From Zavarzinia aquatilis (GTDB lineage: Bacteria > Pseudomonadota > Alphaproteobacteria > Zavarziniales > Zavarziniaceae), in NCBI RefSeq assembly GCF_003173035.1, contig NZ_QGLE01000002.1, positions 434,001 through 498,000 of the forward strand: a DNA stretch of 64,000 nucleotides, read 5' to 3'. The position numbers and the translations under genes were made by a program. Below the pieces are notes generated by a model. That model searched no databases. It had not been told where the DNA came from and worked only from the letters and a program-made list of their open reading frames with translations. This document shows, piece by piece, positions 16,744 through 25,327 of this stretch (positions within the stretch are counted from its first letter, which is position 1; each line of letters opens with the position of its first letter).

Positions 16744-17634
16744 ATGCAGTTCGTCGTCGACGCCCTGCTCCGCGCGGGCGACCTGATGCTCGTCACGCTC
16801 GGCCTCAGCACCGTCTATGCCCTGGTTCGCTTCCCGAACCTGGCGCAAACGGAATACGCCACGGTCGGCGCCTTCATGGGCCTGCTCTTCGCCGGTTTCG
16901 GCCTGCCGCTGTGGGCGGCGGCGCTTGCCGCCTCGGCGATCACCGGGGCCTTCGCCGTGGCCCTGCACCGCCTGACCTTCGCGCCTTTGCTGAAGGTCTC
17001 GCCGGTGATCGCCATGATCGGCTCGCTCGCCGCGGCGATCATCGTCCGGTCGGTGATCCAGGCGACCGCCGGCACCCGTTCGACCCGTTTCGATCTGCCG
17101 ATCGAGGCGCCGATGACGGTGCTCGGCGCCGCCATCACCCCGACGCAGGCAGTGATCCTGACAGTTACCGCCGTCTTCGTCGCCGGCTTCCTCCTTGTCC
17201 TTTATCGCACCGGCCTTGGCCGTTCGATGCGGGCGGTCGCGACCCAACCCGAACTGGCGCGGGCCTGCGGCATCGACTCCGCCCGGGTGGTCGACGCCAT
17301 CGGCTTCATGGGCGGGGCCTTCGCCGCCCTGGGCGGCGTCTTGCTCGCGGTCGGCAGCCAGGTTCATTTCAACATGGGCCAGGACCTGCTGCTGCCGGTC
17401 TTCGCCGCGGCCATCGTCGGCGGCCTCGGCAGTCCGGTCGGCGCCGTCTTCGGTTGCCTTGCCCTCGCCATCGTCGAGACGCTGGTGACCAATCTCAACT
17501 TCGGCTTCCTGACCGGGGACGACTTCCTCTATGTCCCGCTCGCCTATGGTCCGGCCGCCGGCTTCTGCCTGCTGGTGCTGACCCTGATCGTCCGGCCGAA
17601 CGGCCTCTTCTTCCGGGAGAGCGCACGTGTCTGA
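16744..17634 (+). CDS. livH: Liv-type ABC permease (LivH-like)
   Basis: A 296-residue hydrophobic permease with about eight transmembrane segments. Start at 16744 follows GGAGAGAGC. Family segments are YALVRFPNLAQTEYATVGAFMG and GRSMRAVATQPELARACGID, the cytoplasmic loop contacting LivG/LivF. It overlaps the next permease by 8 bases. Confidence 0.92.
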   Translation: MQFVVDALLRAGDLMLVTLGLSTVYALVRFPNLAQTEYATVGAFMGLLFAGFGLPLWAAALAASAITGAFAVALHRLTFAPLLKVSPVIAMIGSLAAAIIVRSVIQATAGTRSTRFDLPIEAPMTVLGAAITPTQAVILTVTAVFVAGFLLVLYRTGLGRSMRAVATQPELARACGIDSARVVDAIGFMGGAFAALGGVLLAVGSQVHFNMGQDLLLPVFAAAIVGGLGSPVGAVFGCLALAIVETLVTNLNFGFLTGDDFLYVPLAYGPAAGFCLLVLTLIVRPNGLFFRESARV

Positions 17635-18523
17635 CTTTATCGTCCACATCCTCATCATCGCCGCGACCTATGGCATCGCATCGGCCAGCCTGAACCTGCA
17701 GATCGGCGTCGCCGGCCTGATGAATTTCGGCCAGATCGCCTTTTTCGGCATTGGCGGCTATGCCGTCGCCATGACCGCCAGCGCAGGTCTGCCGCCCGTC
17801 GCCGGTATTCCCCTCGGCGTTGTGCTGGCGGCCGGGGCCGGCGCCGCCATCGGCCGGCTGGGCCGCAACCTGAAAGCGGAATATTGGGCCATCGCCACCC
17901 TTGGCATCGCCGAGATCTTCCGCATCGTCCTGATCAACGAAGGCTGGGCGACCGGCGGCGCCGGCGGTATCGGCGGCGATCTCTCGCTGCTTCCCGGCAT
18001 CAAGGAACCTGAGGCGACCTGGGCCATGCTGGGCATCGCCCTCGCCGGCCTCGTCCTCGCCTTCGCGCTGGTGCGCGGCCTGACCGAGCGGCAGTTCGGC
18101 CGTATCCTCCGCCTGATGCGCGAACAGCCGGACCTCGCCGTCTCCTTCGGTCACGACATCGTCGCCTACAAGGTGAAGGCGATGGCGGTCGCCGGCGCCA
18201 TCGCCGCCTTCGGCGGGGCGCTCGCGACCTCCTACATCGCCTATATCAGCCCGGGTGACCTCGTCTCCTTCGGCACCTTCATGCTGTGGACCATGGCGAT
18301 CATCGGCGGCATGGGCAATAACCGAGGGGCCGTGCTTGGCGCCTTCGTGGTCCAGTTCATCTTCGTCGGCGCCCTGTTCCTGAAGGATGGGCTGGGCCTG
18401 CCGTCGGAACTCGCGGGCGCGCTCCGCATGTTGATCGTCGGCGTGCTGCTGCTCGCCTTCCTGATGATCCGACCCGAAGGGCTGCTGCCCGAGAGGCTGC
18501 GCAAGATCCATGCTGAAGACTGA
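17627..18523 (+). CDS. livM: Liv-type ABC permease (LivM-like)
   Basis: 298 residues with multiple hydrophobic helices and the LivM signature ASLNLQIGVAGLMNFGQIAFFG near residues 20-42. The EAA-like loop is GRILRLMREQPDLAVSFGHD. It begins inside the livH 3' end (8-base overlap) and ends inside livG (14-base overlap), so the four genes are one translational unit. Confidence 0.92.
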   Translation: MSDFIVHILIIAATYGIASASLNLQIGVAGLMNFGQIAFFGIGGYAVAMTASAGLPPVAGIPLGVVLAAGAGAAIGRLGRNLKAEYWAIATLGIAEIFRIVLINEGWATGGAGGIGGDLSLLPGIKEPEATWAMLGIALAGLVLAFALVRGLTERQFGRILRLMREQPDLAVSFGHDIVAYKVKAMAVAGAIAAFGGALATSYIAYISPGDLVSFGTFMLWTMAIIGGMGNNRGAVLGAFVVQFIFVGALFLKDGLGLPSELAGALRMLIVGVLLLAFLMIRPEGLLPERLRKIHAED

Positions 18524-19301
18524 AGCCATCGCCAAGCATTTCGGCGGCCTCGAAGTGCTGTCGGATGTCAATCTTTCGGTCGGTGCCGGCGAGATCGTCG
18601 GCCTGCTCGGGCCGAACGGCTCGGGCAAGACCACCCTCCTCAACATCCTGTCGGGCTTCCTGCGCCCGTCCGGCGGCCGCATCCACTATGGCGGGCGGGA
18701 CATCGGCGGAATGGCGCCCGAGGCCATCGCCCGCCTGGGCATCCGGCGGACCTTCCAGCTGCCCCGGATGCCGGAGAAAATGTCCTGCGCCGAGCTTTTG
18801 CTGACCGCGGTGGAGCAACCGGCCGGCGCCCGCCTGCTCGCCTGGCCGGGCCGCGCCCGGGCGGAAGCACGCGATGCCCGCAAGCGCGCCTTCGAGATGC
18901 TGGAGCATCTGGAGCTGACCCGCGTCGCGCATCAGCCGGCCTCGGGCATTTCCGGCGGCCAGCAGAAGCTGCTGGCGCTGGGCGCCGCGATCCTGGGCGG
19001 CGCCCGCCTGCTGCTCCTCGACGAGCCGACGGCCGGGGTCAACCCCACTTTGCGCCTGCGTCTGGTCGAGACCCTGCAGGACATCCGCCGGCAGGGCGTC
19101 ACACTCGTCGTCGTCGAGCACGACATGGGTTTCATCGGCCGGCTGTGCGACCGCTGCGTCGTCCTTGACCGGGGCGTACTGATCGCCGACTGCAAGCCCG
19201 AGCATCTGATGGAGAACGAACGGGTGGTCGAAGCCTATCTCGGCAAGCGCGAGACGCGGCCCAAGGCGCCCGACGCCCTCCTGCGCACGGCGGAGGCCTG
19301 A
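18510..19301 (+). CDS. livG: Liv-type ABC ATPase (LivG-like)
   Basis: 263 residues with Walker A GPNGSGKTT, signature SGISGGQQKLLALG, Walker B LLLLDEPTAGV and the switch region VVVEHDMGFI. The C-terminus has the LivG-type extension. It overlaps livM by 14 bases and is followed by livF after 2 bases. Confidence 0.92.
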   Translation: MLKTEAIAKHFGGLEVLSDVNLSVGAGEIVGLLGPNGSGKTTLLNILSGFLRPSGGRIHYGGRDIGGMAPEAIARLGIRRTFQLPRMPEKMSCAELLLTAVEQPAGARLLAWPGRARAEARDARKRAFEMLEHLELTRVAHQPASGISGGQQKLLALGAAILGGARLLLLDEPTAGVNPTLRLRLVETLQDIRRQGVTLVVVEHDMGFIGRLCDRCVVLDRGVLIADCKPEHLMENERVVEAYLGKRETRPKAPDALLRTAEA

Positions 19302-19303
19302 AC

Positions 19304-20026
19304 ATGGCCCTGGCGTTGAACGGCATCGCCGCCGGCTATGTCCCCGGCGTCGACATCCTGCGCGGCCTCAGCCTGACCGCGGCACCGGGCGAGATCGTCA
19401 CCATCATCGGCCCCAACGGCTCGGGCAAGTCGACCAGCCTCAAGGTCGCGGCCGGTTACCTGCTGCCCCATACCGGCACGGTCGCCATCGACGGCGAAGC
19501 GGTGCAGGCGCGGCCCATCGACCAGCGGGTGCGCAAGAATGGCATCGCCATCGTGCCGCAGTCGAACAATGTCTTCGGTGCCCTCACGGTCGCCGAGAAC
19601 CTCGACCTCGGCGGCGGTTTCCTGCCTTCGGCCGAACGGCGTCGCCGGATCGAGGAGTTGATCGAGGCCTATCCCCTGCTAGGGCGGAAGCGGCGCGAAA
19701 AAGCCTATACGCTGTCGGGCGGCGAGCGCCAGATCCTGGCACTGGCCCGGGCCCTGATGCCTTCGCCCCGCTATCTGCTGCTGGACGAACCTTCGGCCGG
19801 CCTGTCGCCCCTGATGCTGCACGAAGTCTTCCTCGCCGTGCGCGAGATCGTGCGGAAGCTCGGCATCGCCGTCCTTCTGGTCGAGCAGAACGCGGCCGAG
19901 GCGCTGGCGATTTCCGACCGCGCCTATGTCCTCGTGCTGGGGCAGGTCGCCCTCGAGGGACCGGCCGCATCCGTGTTGGCGGACGATCAGGTCCGCCAGC
20001 TCTATCTGGGCGGCGCCGCCGTCTGA
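19304..20026 (+). CDS. livF: Liv-type ABC ATPase (LivF-like)
   Basis: 240 residues with Walker A GPNGSGKST, Q-loop IVPQSNNVF, signature TLSGGERQILALARAL, Walker B YLLLDEPSAGLSP and VEQNAAEAL, typical of LivF. It completes the heteromeric ATPase with LivG. Confidence 0.92.
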   Translation: MALALNGIAAGYVPGVDILRGLSLTAAPGEIVTIIGPNGSGKSTSLKVAAGYLLPHTGTVAIDGEAVQARPIDQRVRKNGIAIVPQSNNVFGALTVAENLDLGGGFLPSAERRRRIEELIEAYPLLGRKRREKAYTLSGGERQILALARALMPSPRYLLLDEPSAGLSPLMLHEVFLAVREIVRKLGIAVLLVEQNAAEALAISDRAYVLVLGQVALEGPAASVLADDQVRQLYLGGAAV

Positions 20027-20048
20027 TCCACCCCCTGAGGAGAAGAGA

Positions 20049-20402
20049 ATGACTGCCATCGAACGGCTCGACATGGGCCCGCGCATGAGCCAGGCCGTGA
20101 TCCACGGCGATACCGTCTATCTGGCCGGCCAGGTCGCGCTAGGCGCCCCCGGCCAGTCGGTCACGGCGCAGACGACCGATATCCTCGCCCGGATCGACGG
20201 CCTGCTCGCTCGCGCCGGCACCGACAAGACGAAGATCCTGTCGGTTACCATCTGGCTGGCCGATATCGCGAGTTTCGCCGAGATGAACGCGGTCTATGAC
20301 GCCTGGGTCCCGGCCGGGCACACGGCCGCGCGGGCCTGCGTCGAATCGAAACTGGCGGCACCGGATTTCACGGTCGAAATTCAGGCCGTCGCCGCCCGCT
20401 GA
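20049..20402 (+). CDS. RidA/YjgF family enamine/imine deaminase
   Basis: A 117-residue RidA-type protein, usual family length. It shows DTVYLAGQVA, the TDILARIDGLLARAG segment and HTAARACVESKLAAPDFTVEIQAVA; the arginine in TAARACVE sits where the family's substrate-carboxylate arginine lies. RidA hydrolyses 2-imino acids released by amino acid oxidases and dehydrogenases to 2-oxo acids. Between dadA's transporter and the 2-oxo acid oxidoreductase it would convert the DadA product to the next substrate and protect PLP enzymes from enamine damage. The start at 20049 follows GAGGAGAAG. Confidence 0.88.
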   Translation: MTAIERLDMGPRMSQAVIHGDTVYLAGQVALGAPGQSVTAQTTDILARIDGLLARAGTDKTKILSVTIWLADIASFAEMNAVYDAWVPAGHTAARACVESKLAAPDFTVEIQAVAAR

Positions 20403-20425
20403 CCGGCGGAACAAAGGGTTTAGGG

Positions 20426-23400
20426 ATGGAACGCGCGGCGAAACCGATATCGCTCGACGACAAATACGATCTGGCGAAGCACCAGGTCTATCTGACCGGG
20501 ACGCAGGCGCTGGTGCGCCTGTGCCTGATGCAGCGCGAGCGCGACCGCCGCGCGGGCCTTGCCACGGCGGGCTTCGTCTCCGGTTACCGGGGCTCGCCGC
20601 TGGGCGGGGTCGACACCCAGTTCACCCGGGCGGGCAAGCTGCTGGCGGCCTCTGACATCCGCTTCCAGCCCGGCCTGAACGAGGACCTGGCGGCAACCGC
20701 GATCTGGGGCACGCAACAGGCGACCATGCGGGGCGAAGGCCGGGTCGACGGTGTCTTCGCCGTCTGGTACGGCAAGGGCCCCGGGGTCGACCGCACGGGG
20801 GACGTATTCCGTCACGCCAATCTGGCCGGGACCGATCCGAAGGGCGGTGTGCTCGCGCTCCTCGGCGACGATCATGTCGCCGAATCCTCGACCACCGCGC
20901 ATCAGAGCGAATTCGCCCTGGTCGACGCCATGATGCCGATCCTCTCGCCCGCGGGCGTGCAGGAAATCCTCGACTTCGGCCTCTATGGTTTCGCCCTGTC
21001 GCGCTATTCGGGCTGCTGGGTCGGCCTGAAATGCGTGAAGGACACAGTCGAATCGACCGTCGCCGTCGACGGCGACGTGGAACGGGTGGCGATCCGTCGG
21101 CCCGAAGACCTGACCCTGCCCGAGGGCGGCCTCGGCATTCGCCCGCGCGACGGTTTCCTCGCCATGGAGGAGCGGCTTCACGCGGCCAAACGCCCGGCGG
21201 TCGAAGCCTTCACCCGGGTGAACCGTCTCGACCGCGTGGTGTTCCGGGGCGGCGCCCGCCCGCGCATCGGCGTCGTCACCGCGGGCAAGAGCTATCTCGA
21301 CGTGCGTCAGGCCCTGCAGGACCTCGGCATCGACGAGGCGGCGGCGGACAACCTCGGCCTCTCGCTCTACAAGGTCGGCGTGGTCTGGCCGCTGGAGCCG
21401 CAGGGCATCGCCAGCTTCGCCCTCGGTCTCGATCTCGTCATCGTGGTCGAGGAGAAGCGCGGCCTGATCGAAGGCCAGATGCGCGACATCCTTTATGGCC
21501 GGGATGGCGCGCCCATGATCGTCGGCAAGCACGACGAGACGGGCGCCCTGCTGTTCCCCGCCCATGGCGCGCTCGACGTGAACGAGGTTGCGATCGCCAT
21601 CGGGCGCCGACTCGGGTCCGGCACGGCCGCCCTGGCCAACCGGCTGGCGGCGATCGAACAGGCGCAGCAACGGCTGATCGAGGCCGGGGATGTCAGCAGT
21701 CGCACGCCCTATTTCTGCGCCGGTTGCCCGCACAACACCTCGACCCGCCTGCCCGAGGGCGCGCGCGGTTACGCCGGCATCGGCTGTCACTACATGGCGC
21801 AGTGGATGGACCGCTCGACCGAAGGCTATGTCCAGATGGGCGGCGAAGGGGCGAGCTGGGTCGGCGAAGCCTCCTTCTCCACCCGGGGGCATATGTTCCA
21901 GAACCTGGGCGACGGCACCTATAACCATTCGGGTTCGCTCGCGATCCGCTTTGCCGTCGGCGCCGGTGTCAATATCACCTACAAGATCCTGTTCAACGAC
22001 GCCGTGGCCATGACCGGCGGCCAGCCCCACGATGGCGGCCTGACGGTCCCGAAGATCGCCGCGCAGGTCGCGGCCGAGGGCGTCGCCCGCATCGCCGTCG
22101 TCACCGACGAGCCGGAGAAATATCCCCCCGGCACCACCTGGCCCGCCGGCACGAAGGTGCATCACCGTAGCGAGCTGATCCCGGTCGAGGCCGGGCTGGC
22201 CAAGGTGCCCGGCGTCACGGTGGTGATCTACGACCAGACCTGCGCCGCCGAGAAGCGCCGCAGGCGCAAGCGCGGCACCTTCCCCGATCCCGACCGCCGC
22301 GTGATCATCAACGAACAGGTCTGCGAAGGCTGCGGCGATTGCGGCGTGCAGTCGAACTGCGTCGCGGTGCAGCCGGTGGAGACGCCGCTCGGCCGCAAGC
22401 GCCGGATCGACCAGTCGTCCTGCAACAAGGATTTCTCCTGCGTCGAGGGCTTCTGCCCCTCCTTCGTCTCGGTCTCGGGCGCCAGCCTGCGGAAGCCGAA
22501 GCCGGTCGCGACCAGGGCCGACCTGTCGGAGCTGGCGGCCCCCGTGCTGCCCGTGATCGACGGCACCTACAATATTCTGGTCACCGGCGTCGGCGGCACC
22601 GGGGTGGTCACGGTCGGTGCCATCCTGTCGATGGCGGCCCATCTCGAGGGCAAGGGTTTTGGCGTCATCGACATGGCCGGCCTCGCCCAGAAGGGCGGCG
22701 CCGTTTATTCCCACATCCGGCTGGCGGCGACGCCGGCCGATATCACGGCGATCCGCATCGGCGCCGGGGGCGCGGACCTGCTGCTCGGCGGTGATATCGC
22801 GGTCGCGGGCACGGCCAAGGCCCTGACGGCGCTGGAACGGGGGCGGAGCAAGGTGGTGGCCAACACGGCCGAAGTGCTGCCCGGCGATTTCACCCGCGAC
22901 GCCGATTTCTCCCTGCCGGTGGAGCGGGTGAAGAAGGCGCTGGAAGGTGCCGCCGGCAGCGATGCCTGCCGTTTCGTCGACGCCAATCGCCTCGCCCTCG
23001 CCCTGCTGGGCAACACGATTGGCGCCAATCTGTTCCTGCTGGGCCTTGCCTGGCAGGCCGGGGCGGTGCCGCTGGCTTACGCTTCGCTTATGCAGGCGAT
23101 CGAGGTGAATGGCGAAGCCGTCGCGATGAACAAGGCAGCCTTCGACTGGGGCCGCCGCGCCGCTGTCGATCCCGCGGGCATCGCCACCCTTGCCAGCGCC
23201 AAACCCGCCCCCGTGGCGGCGGAAACGCTGGACGCCCTCGTGGCGCGGAATGCCGAATTCCTCACCGCCTATCAGAATGCCGCCTATGCCGCCCGTTACC
23301 GCGATTTCATCGCGGCGGTGCGCAAGGCGGAGCCGGTGGGGCGCGACGAGCTTGGCCGCACCGTCGCCCGCAACCTGTTCCGCCTGATGGCCTATAAGGA

Positions 23401-23881
23401 CGAATACGAAGTCGCCCGCCTGTTCACCGATGGCGCCTTCGCCCGGCAATTGGCCGAGACGTTCGAGGGCGAGACCCTGCGCCTCCGCTTCCATCTGGCG
23501 CCGCCGCTGCTGGCCAGGCACGATCCGGTCAGCGGGCGGCCGCGCAAGATGACCTTCGGCCCCTGGGTTCTGCCCGTCTTCCGCCTGCTCGCCAAGGCCA
23601 AGGGGTTGCGCGGGACCTGGGCCGATCCCTTCGGCAAGACGGCGGAACGGCGCATGGAACGCCGCCTGATCGCGGATTACCGGGCGACCATCGGCGACCT
23701 GTTGCCGCGGCTGGGCGGGCTGGACTACCAGACCGTGGTCGCCCTGGCCGCCCTGCCGGAGAAGATTCGCGGTTTCGGTCCCGTGAAAGACGCCGCGGTC
23801 GCCGCGGCCACGGCCGAACGCGGCCGGCTGCTGGTCCGTCTGGCTACGCCGGAAGTGCCCTTGCGCGAGGTCGGGACTTGA
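20426..23881 (+). CDS. Indolepyruvate ferredoxin oxidoreductase, fused alpha-beta type
   Basis: This 1151-residue protein is the large fused form of the 2-oxo acid:ferredoxin oxidoreductase family, which decarboxylates aryl- or branched 2-oxo acids to acyl-CoA. The N-terminal part has GFVSGYRGSPLGGVD; the thiamine diphosphate domain includes YFCAGCPHNTSTRLPEG, GIGCHYMAQWM and GGEGASW. A ferredoxin-like cluster segment CEGCGDCGVQSNC and later CNKDFSCVEGFCP lies near residues 632-675. The gamma-like domain begins NILVTGVGGTGVVTVG. It follows RidA by 23 bp and precedes the GntR gene by 22 bp, supporting a path from amino acid to aryl- or alkylacetyl-CoA. Whether the substrate is indolepyruvate is not known. 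Confidence 0.9.
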   Translation: MERAAKPISLDDKYDLAKHQVYLTGTQALVRLCLMQRERDRRAGLATAGFVSGYRGSPLGGVDTQFTRAGKLLAASDIRFQPGLNEDLAATAIWGTQQATMRGEGRVDGVFAVWYGKGPGVDRTGDVFRHANLAGTDPKGGVLALLGDDHVAESSTTAHQSEFALVDAMMPILSPAGVQEILDFGLYGFALSRYSGCWVGLKCVKDTVESTVAVDGDVERVAIRRPEDLTLPEGGLGIRPRDGFLAMEERLHAAKRPAVEAFTRVNRLDRVVFRGGARPRIGVVTAGKSYLDVRQALQDLGIDEAAADNLGLSLYKVGVVWPLEPQGIASFALGLDLVIVVEEKRGLIEGQMRDILYGRDGAPMIVGKHDETGALLFPAHGALDVNEVAIAIGRRLGSGTAALANRLAAIEQAQQRLIEAGDVSSRTPYFCAGCPHNTSTRLPEGARGYAGIGCHYMAQWMDRSTEGYVQMGGEGASWVGEASFSTRGHMFQNLGDGTYNHSGSLAIRFAVGAGVNITYKILFNDAVAMTGGQPHDGGLTVPKIAAQVAAEGVARIAVVTDEPEKYPPGTTWPAGTKVHHRSELIPVEAGLAKVPGVTVVIYDQTCAAEKRRRRKRGTFPDPDRRVIINEQVCEGCGDCGVQSNCVAVQPVETPLGRKRRIDQSSCNKDFSCVEGFCPSFVSVSGASLRKPKPVATRADLSELAAPVLPVIDGTYNILVTGVGGTGVVTVGAILSMAAHLEGKGFGVIDMAGLAQKGGAVYSHIRLAATPADITAIRIGAGGADLLLGGDIAVAGTAKALTALERGRSKVVANTAEVLPGDFTRDADFSLPVERVKKALEGAAGSDACRFVDANRLALALLGNTIGANLFLLGLAWQAGAVPLAYASLMQAIEVNGEAVAMNKAAFDWGRRAAVDPAGIATLASAKPAPVAAETLDALVARNAEFLTAYQNAAYAARYRDFIAAVRKAEPVGRDELGRTVARNLFRLMAYKDEYEVARLFTDGAFARQLAETFEGETLRLRFHLAPPLLARHDPVSGRPRKMTFGPWVLPVFRLLAKAKGLRGTWADPFGKTAERRMERRLIADYRATIGDLLPRLGGLDYQTVVALAALPEKIRGFGPVKDAAVAAATAERGRLLVRLATPEVPLREVGT

Positions 23882-23903
23882 CGGTGATCACCTGAATACA
23901 GGC

Positions 23904-24746
23904 GTGTCGAACGGTTTGACAGAAGGGGTGCCGCGTGCCATCACCGGCGCGAACAAGGATGCGAAACGCATGACCGCAGCAAAGCGCCCCGCCGCCACCG
24001 GCATTCCCCCCGAGAACGCCCCCGCATTCCCCACCGGCGCGGCCCGCCGGGGCCGGGCGGCGGCCGGGGCCGACAAGCCCGAAGGCACGGCCGTCACGCG
24101 GACCTATGACGCGCTGCGCGGCCTGATCCTGAACTACGAGATCAAGCCGAACGAGCGCCTGAACGAAGTCGAGCTGGCGGCGCGTTTCAACGTCAGCCGC
24201 ACGCCCCTGCGCGAAGCCCTGAACCGTCTGGTGGTCGAGCGGCTGCTGCGCTTCGAGCCGTCTATCGGTTTCTACCGGGCCAAGATCGACGTGCAGGAGA
24301 TCGTGAACCTCTACGAGTTCCGGGTGATGCTGGAGACCGAGGGCGTCAAGCTGGCGGTCGAGCGGGCGACGGACGACGAGATCGCCGAGGTCACCGCCTT
24401 CTGGAAGAATGCCTTTGCCCGCCGCGCCACCGTCACCACGGCGGAGCGGATCGCCAATGACGAGCAGTTCCACGAGCGGGTCACCGCCCTTGGCCATAAC
24501 GACGAGCTTGTCCATGCCCTGCGCGGCGTCAACGCCCGCATCCATTTCATCCGCTGGGCCGACACGCAGGGCGGTGACGAGCACGAGGCGAGCTATCACC
24601 GCCACCTCGAACTTCTGACCGTCCTGCGCGAGCGCGATCAGGCGCGGGCCATCGCGGTCCTGCGCAACATCATCGTGATGCGGCAGGAGGAAATCGTGGC
24701 GATCCTGAAGGAAGGCGCCGCCCGGCTCTATCTCGCCAACGTGTGA
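23904..24746 (+). CDS. GntR-family regulator (FCD subfamily)
   Basis: A 280-residue GntR protein. The winged helix (about residues 66-128) includes YDALRGLILNYEIKPNERLNEVELAARFNVSRTPLREALNRL; the FCD effector domain follows, with metal-type histidines in DEQFHERV and YHRHLEL. Roughly 65 N-terminal residues are Ala/Pro-rich and of low complexity; the start may really be at 23970 (MTAAKRP). It lies 22 bp after the oxidoreductase gene and is probably the local regulator of the dadA-to-oxidoreductase operon. Confidence 0.88.
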   Translation: MSNGLTEGVPRAITGANKDAKRMTAAKRPAATGIPPENAPAFPTGAARRGRAAAGADKPEGTAVTRTYDALRGLILNYEIKPNERLNEVELAARFNVSRTPLREALNRLVVERLLRFEPSIGFYRAKIDVQEIVNLYEFRVMLETEGVKLAVERATDDEIAEVTAFWKNAFARRATVTTAERIANDEQFHERVTALGHNDELVHALRGVNARIHFIRWADTQGGDEHEASYHRHLELLTVLRERDQARAIAVLRNIIVMRQEEIVAILKEGAARLYLANV

Positions 24747-24781
24747 CCGGCTCGTTCTTCACGCCGATCATCCGCGTCTCG

Positions 24782-25255
24782 TCAGCGCCGGGCGAATGCC
24801 CGGCGCGCGATGATGACGAAGGCGATGATGATCAGGACCGTGAAGAGCAGGGCCGGTGCAAGCCCGATCCAGGCGATCCAGTTGCTGTCACCGTGGCGGT
24901 TCGCGCCGAAGGTCAAGGCGCGGTTGGATGAAAGCAGCGCCGCCCAATAGAACAATGTGTTCGCCCAGCCGGTGCCGACCAGCATGAAGCCGACGGTACG
25001 GGCGCCCCGCTCGCCGAAATCCAGCACCGGCAGGGCGAGTGCGATGACGATCACCAGGATCGCGTTCAGCATCCCGCCCAGATGGGCCCGCACCCAGGCA
25101 TCGGTCGTGCCGAAGATGTCGATGGGCGTGATGCTGCCCGGTATCAGCTCGAGCCCGCCGAGCAGGCTGATCAACAACCCCACGCCCGCGCCGAATGCCA
25201 CGAGCATGATGAGGGCGCCATGCCCGATCATGCGCGCCTGAAGACTGCTGCTCAT
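24782..25255 (-). CDS. Styrene oxide isomerase-like four-helix membrane protein
   Basis: A 157-residue membrane protein with about four transmembrane helices, resembling styrene oxide isomerase (StyC), which rearranges an aryl epoxide to the aldehyde. Shared features by eye: an N-terminal MIGHG, GVGL..LGG.E.IPG, WVRAH..G.LN, GWAN.LFY, NRALTFGANRHG and LAPALLF. Counting from the chosen start, His58, Asn64 and Tyr103 fall at the numbers I recall for the haem-ligating and catalytic residues of StyC. Usual StyC length is about 170. It is the last gene after the AlkB/XylM-like hydroxylase, 72 bp downstream. Epoxide isomerisation of that enzyme's product is the natural inference; no biochemical proof is in the sequence. 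Confidence 0.8.
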   Translation of the reverse strand: MSSSLQARMIGHGALIMLVAFGAGVGLLISLLGGLELIPGSITPIDIFGTTDAWVRAHLGGMLNAILVIVIALALPVLDFGERGARTVGFMLVGTGWANTLFYWAALLSSNRALTFGANRHGDSNWIAWIGLAPALLFTVLIIIAFVIIARRAFARR

Positions 25256-25277
25256 ATAAACCCCCGATTCAAGGAAA

Positions 25278-25302
25278 CGGGCCGGGGCAAACGCCCGGCC
25301 CG
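25278..25302 (-). terminator. Hairpin between hydroxylase and isomerase-like genes
   Basis: CGGGCCGGGGC and GCCCGGCCCG pair with one bulge around AAAC. In the transcribed (minus) direction only TTTCC follows the stem, so it is a weak terminator, or a processing/attenuation hairpin that lowers isomerase expression relative to hydroxylase. Confidence 0.4.
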
Positions 25303-25327
25303 AAGATTTCACTGCCGCTGGAGGCGG

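Noticed and set aside
20420-23521. Minus-strand frame of more than 1000 codons opposite the oxidoreductase
   Set aside because: The plus-strand product has clear family motifs over its whole length; the antisense frame has none and lacks a ribosome binding site that fits.
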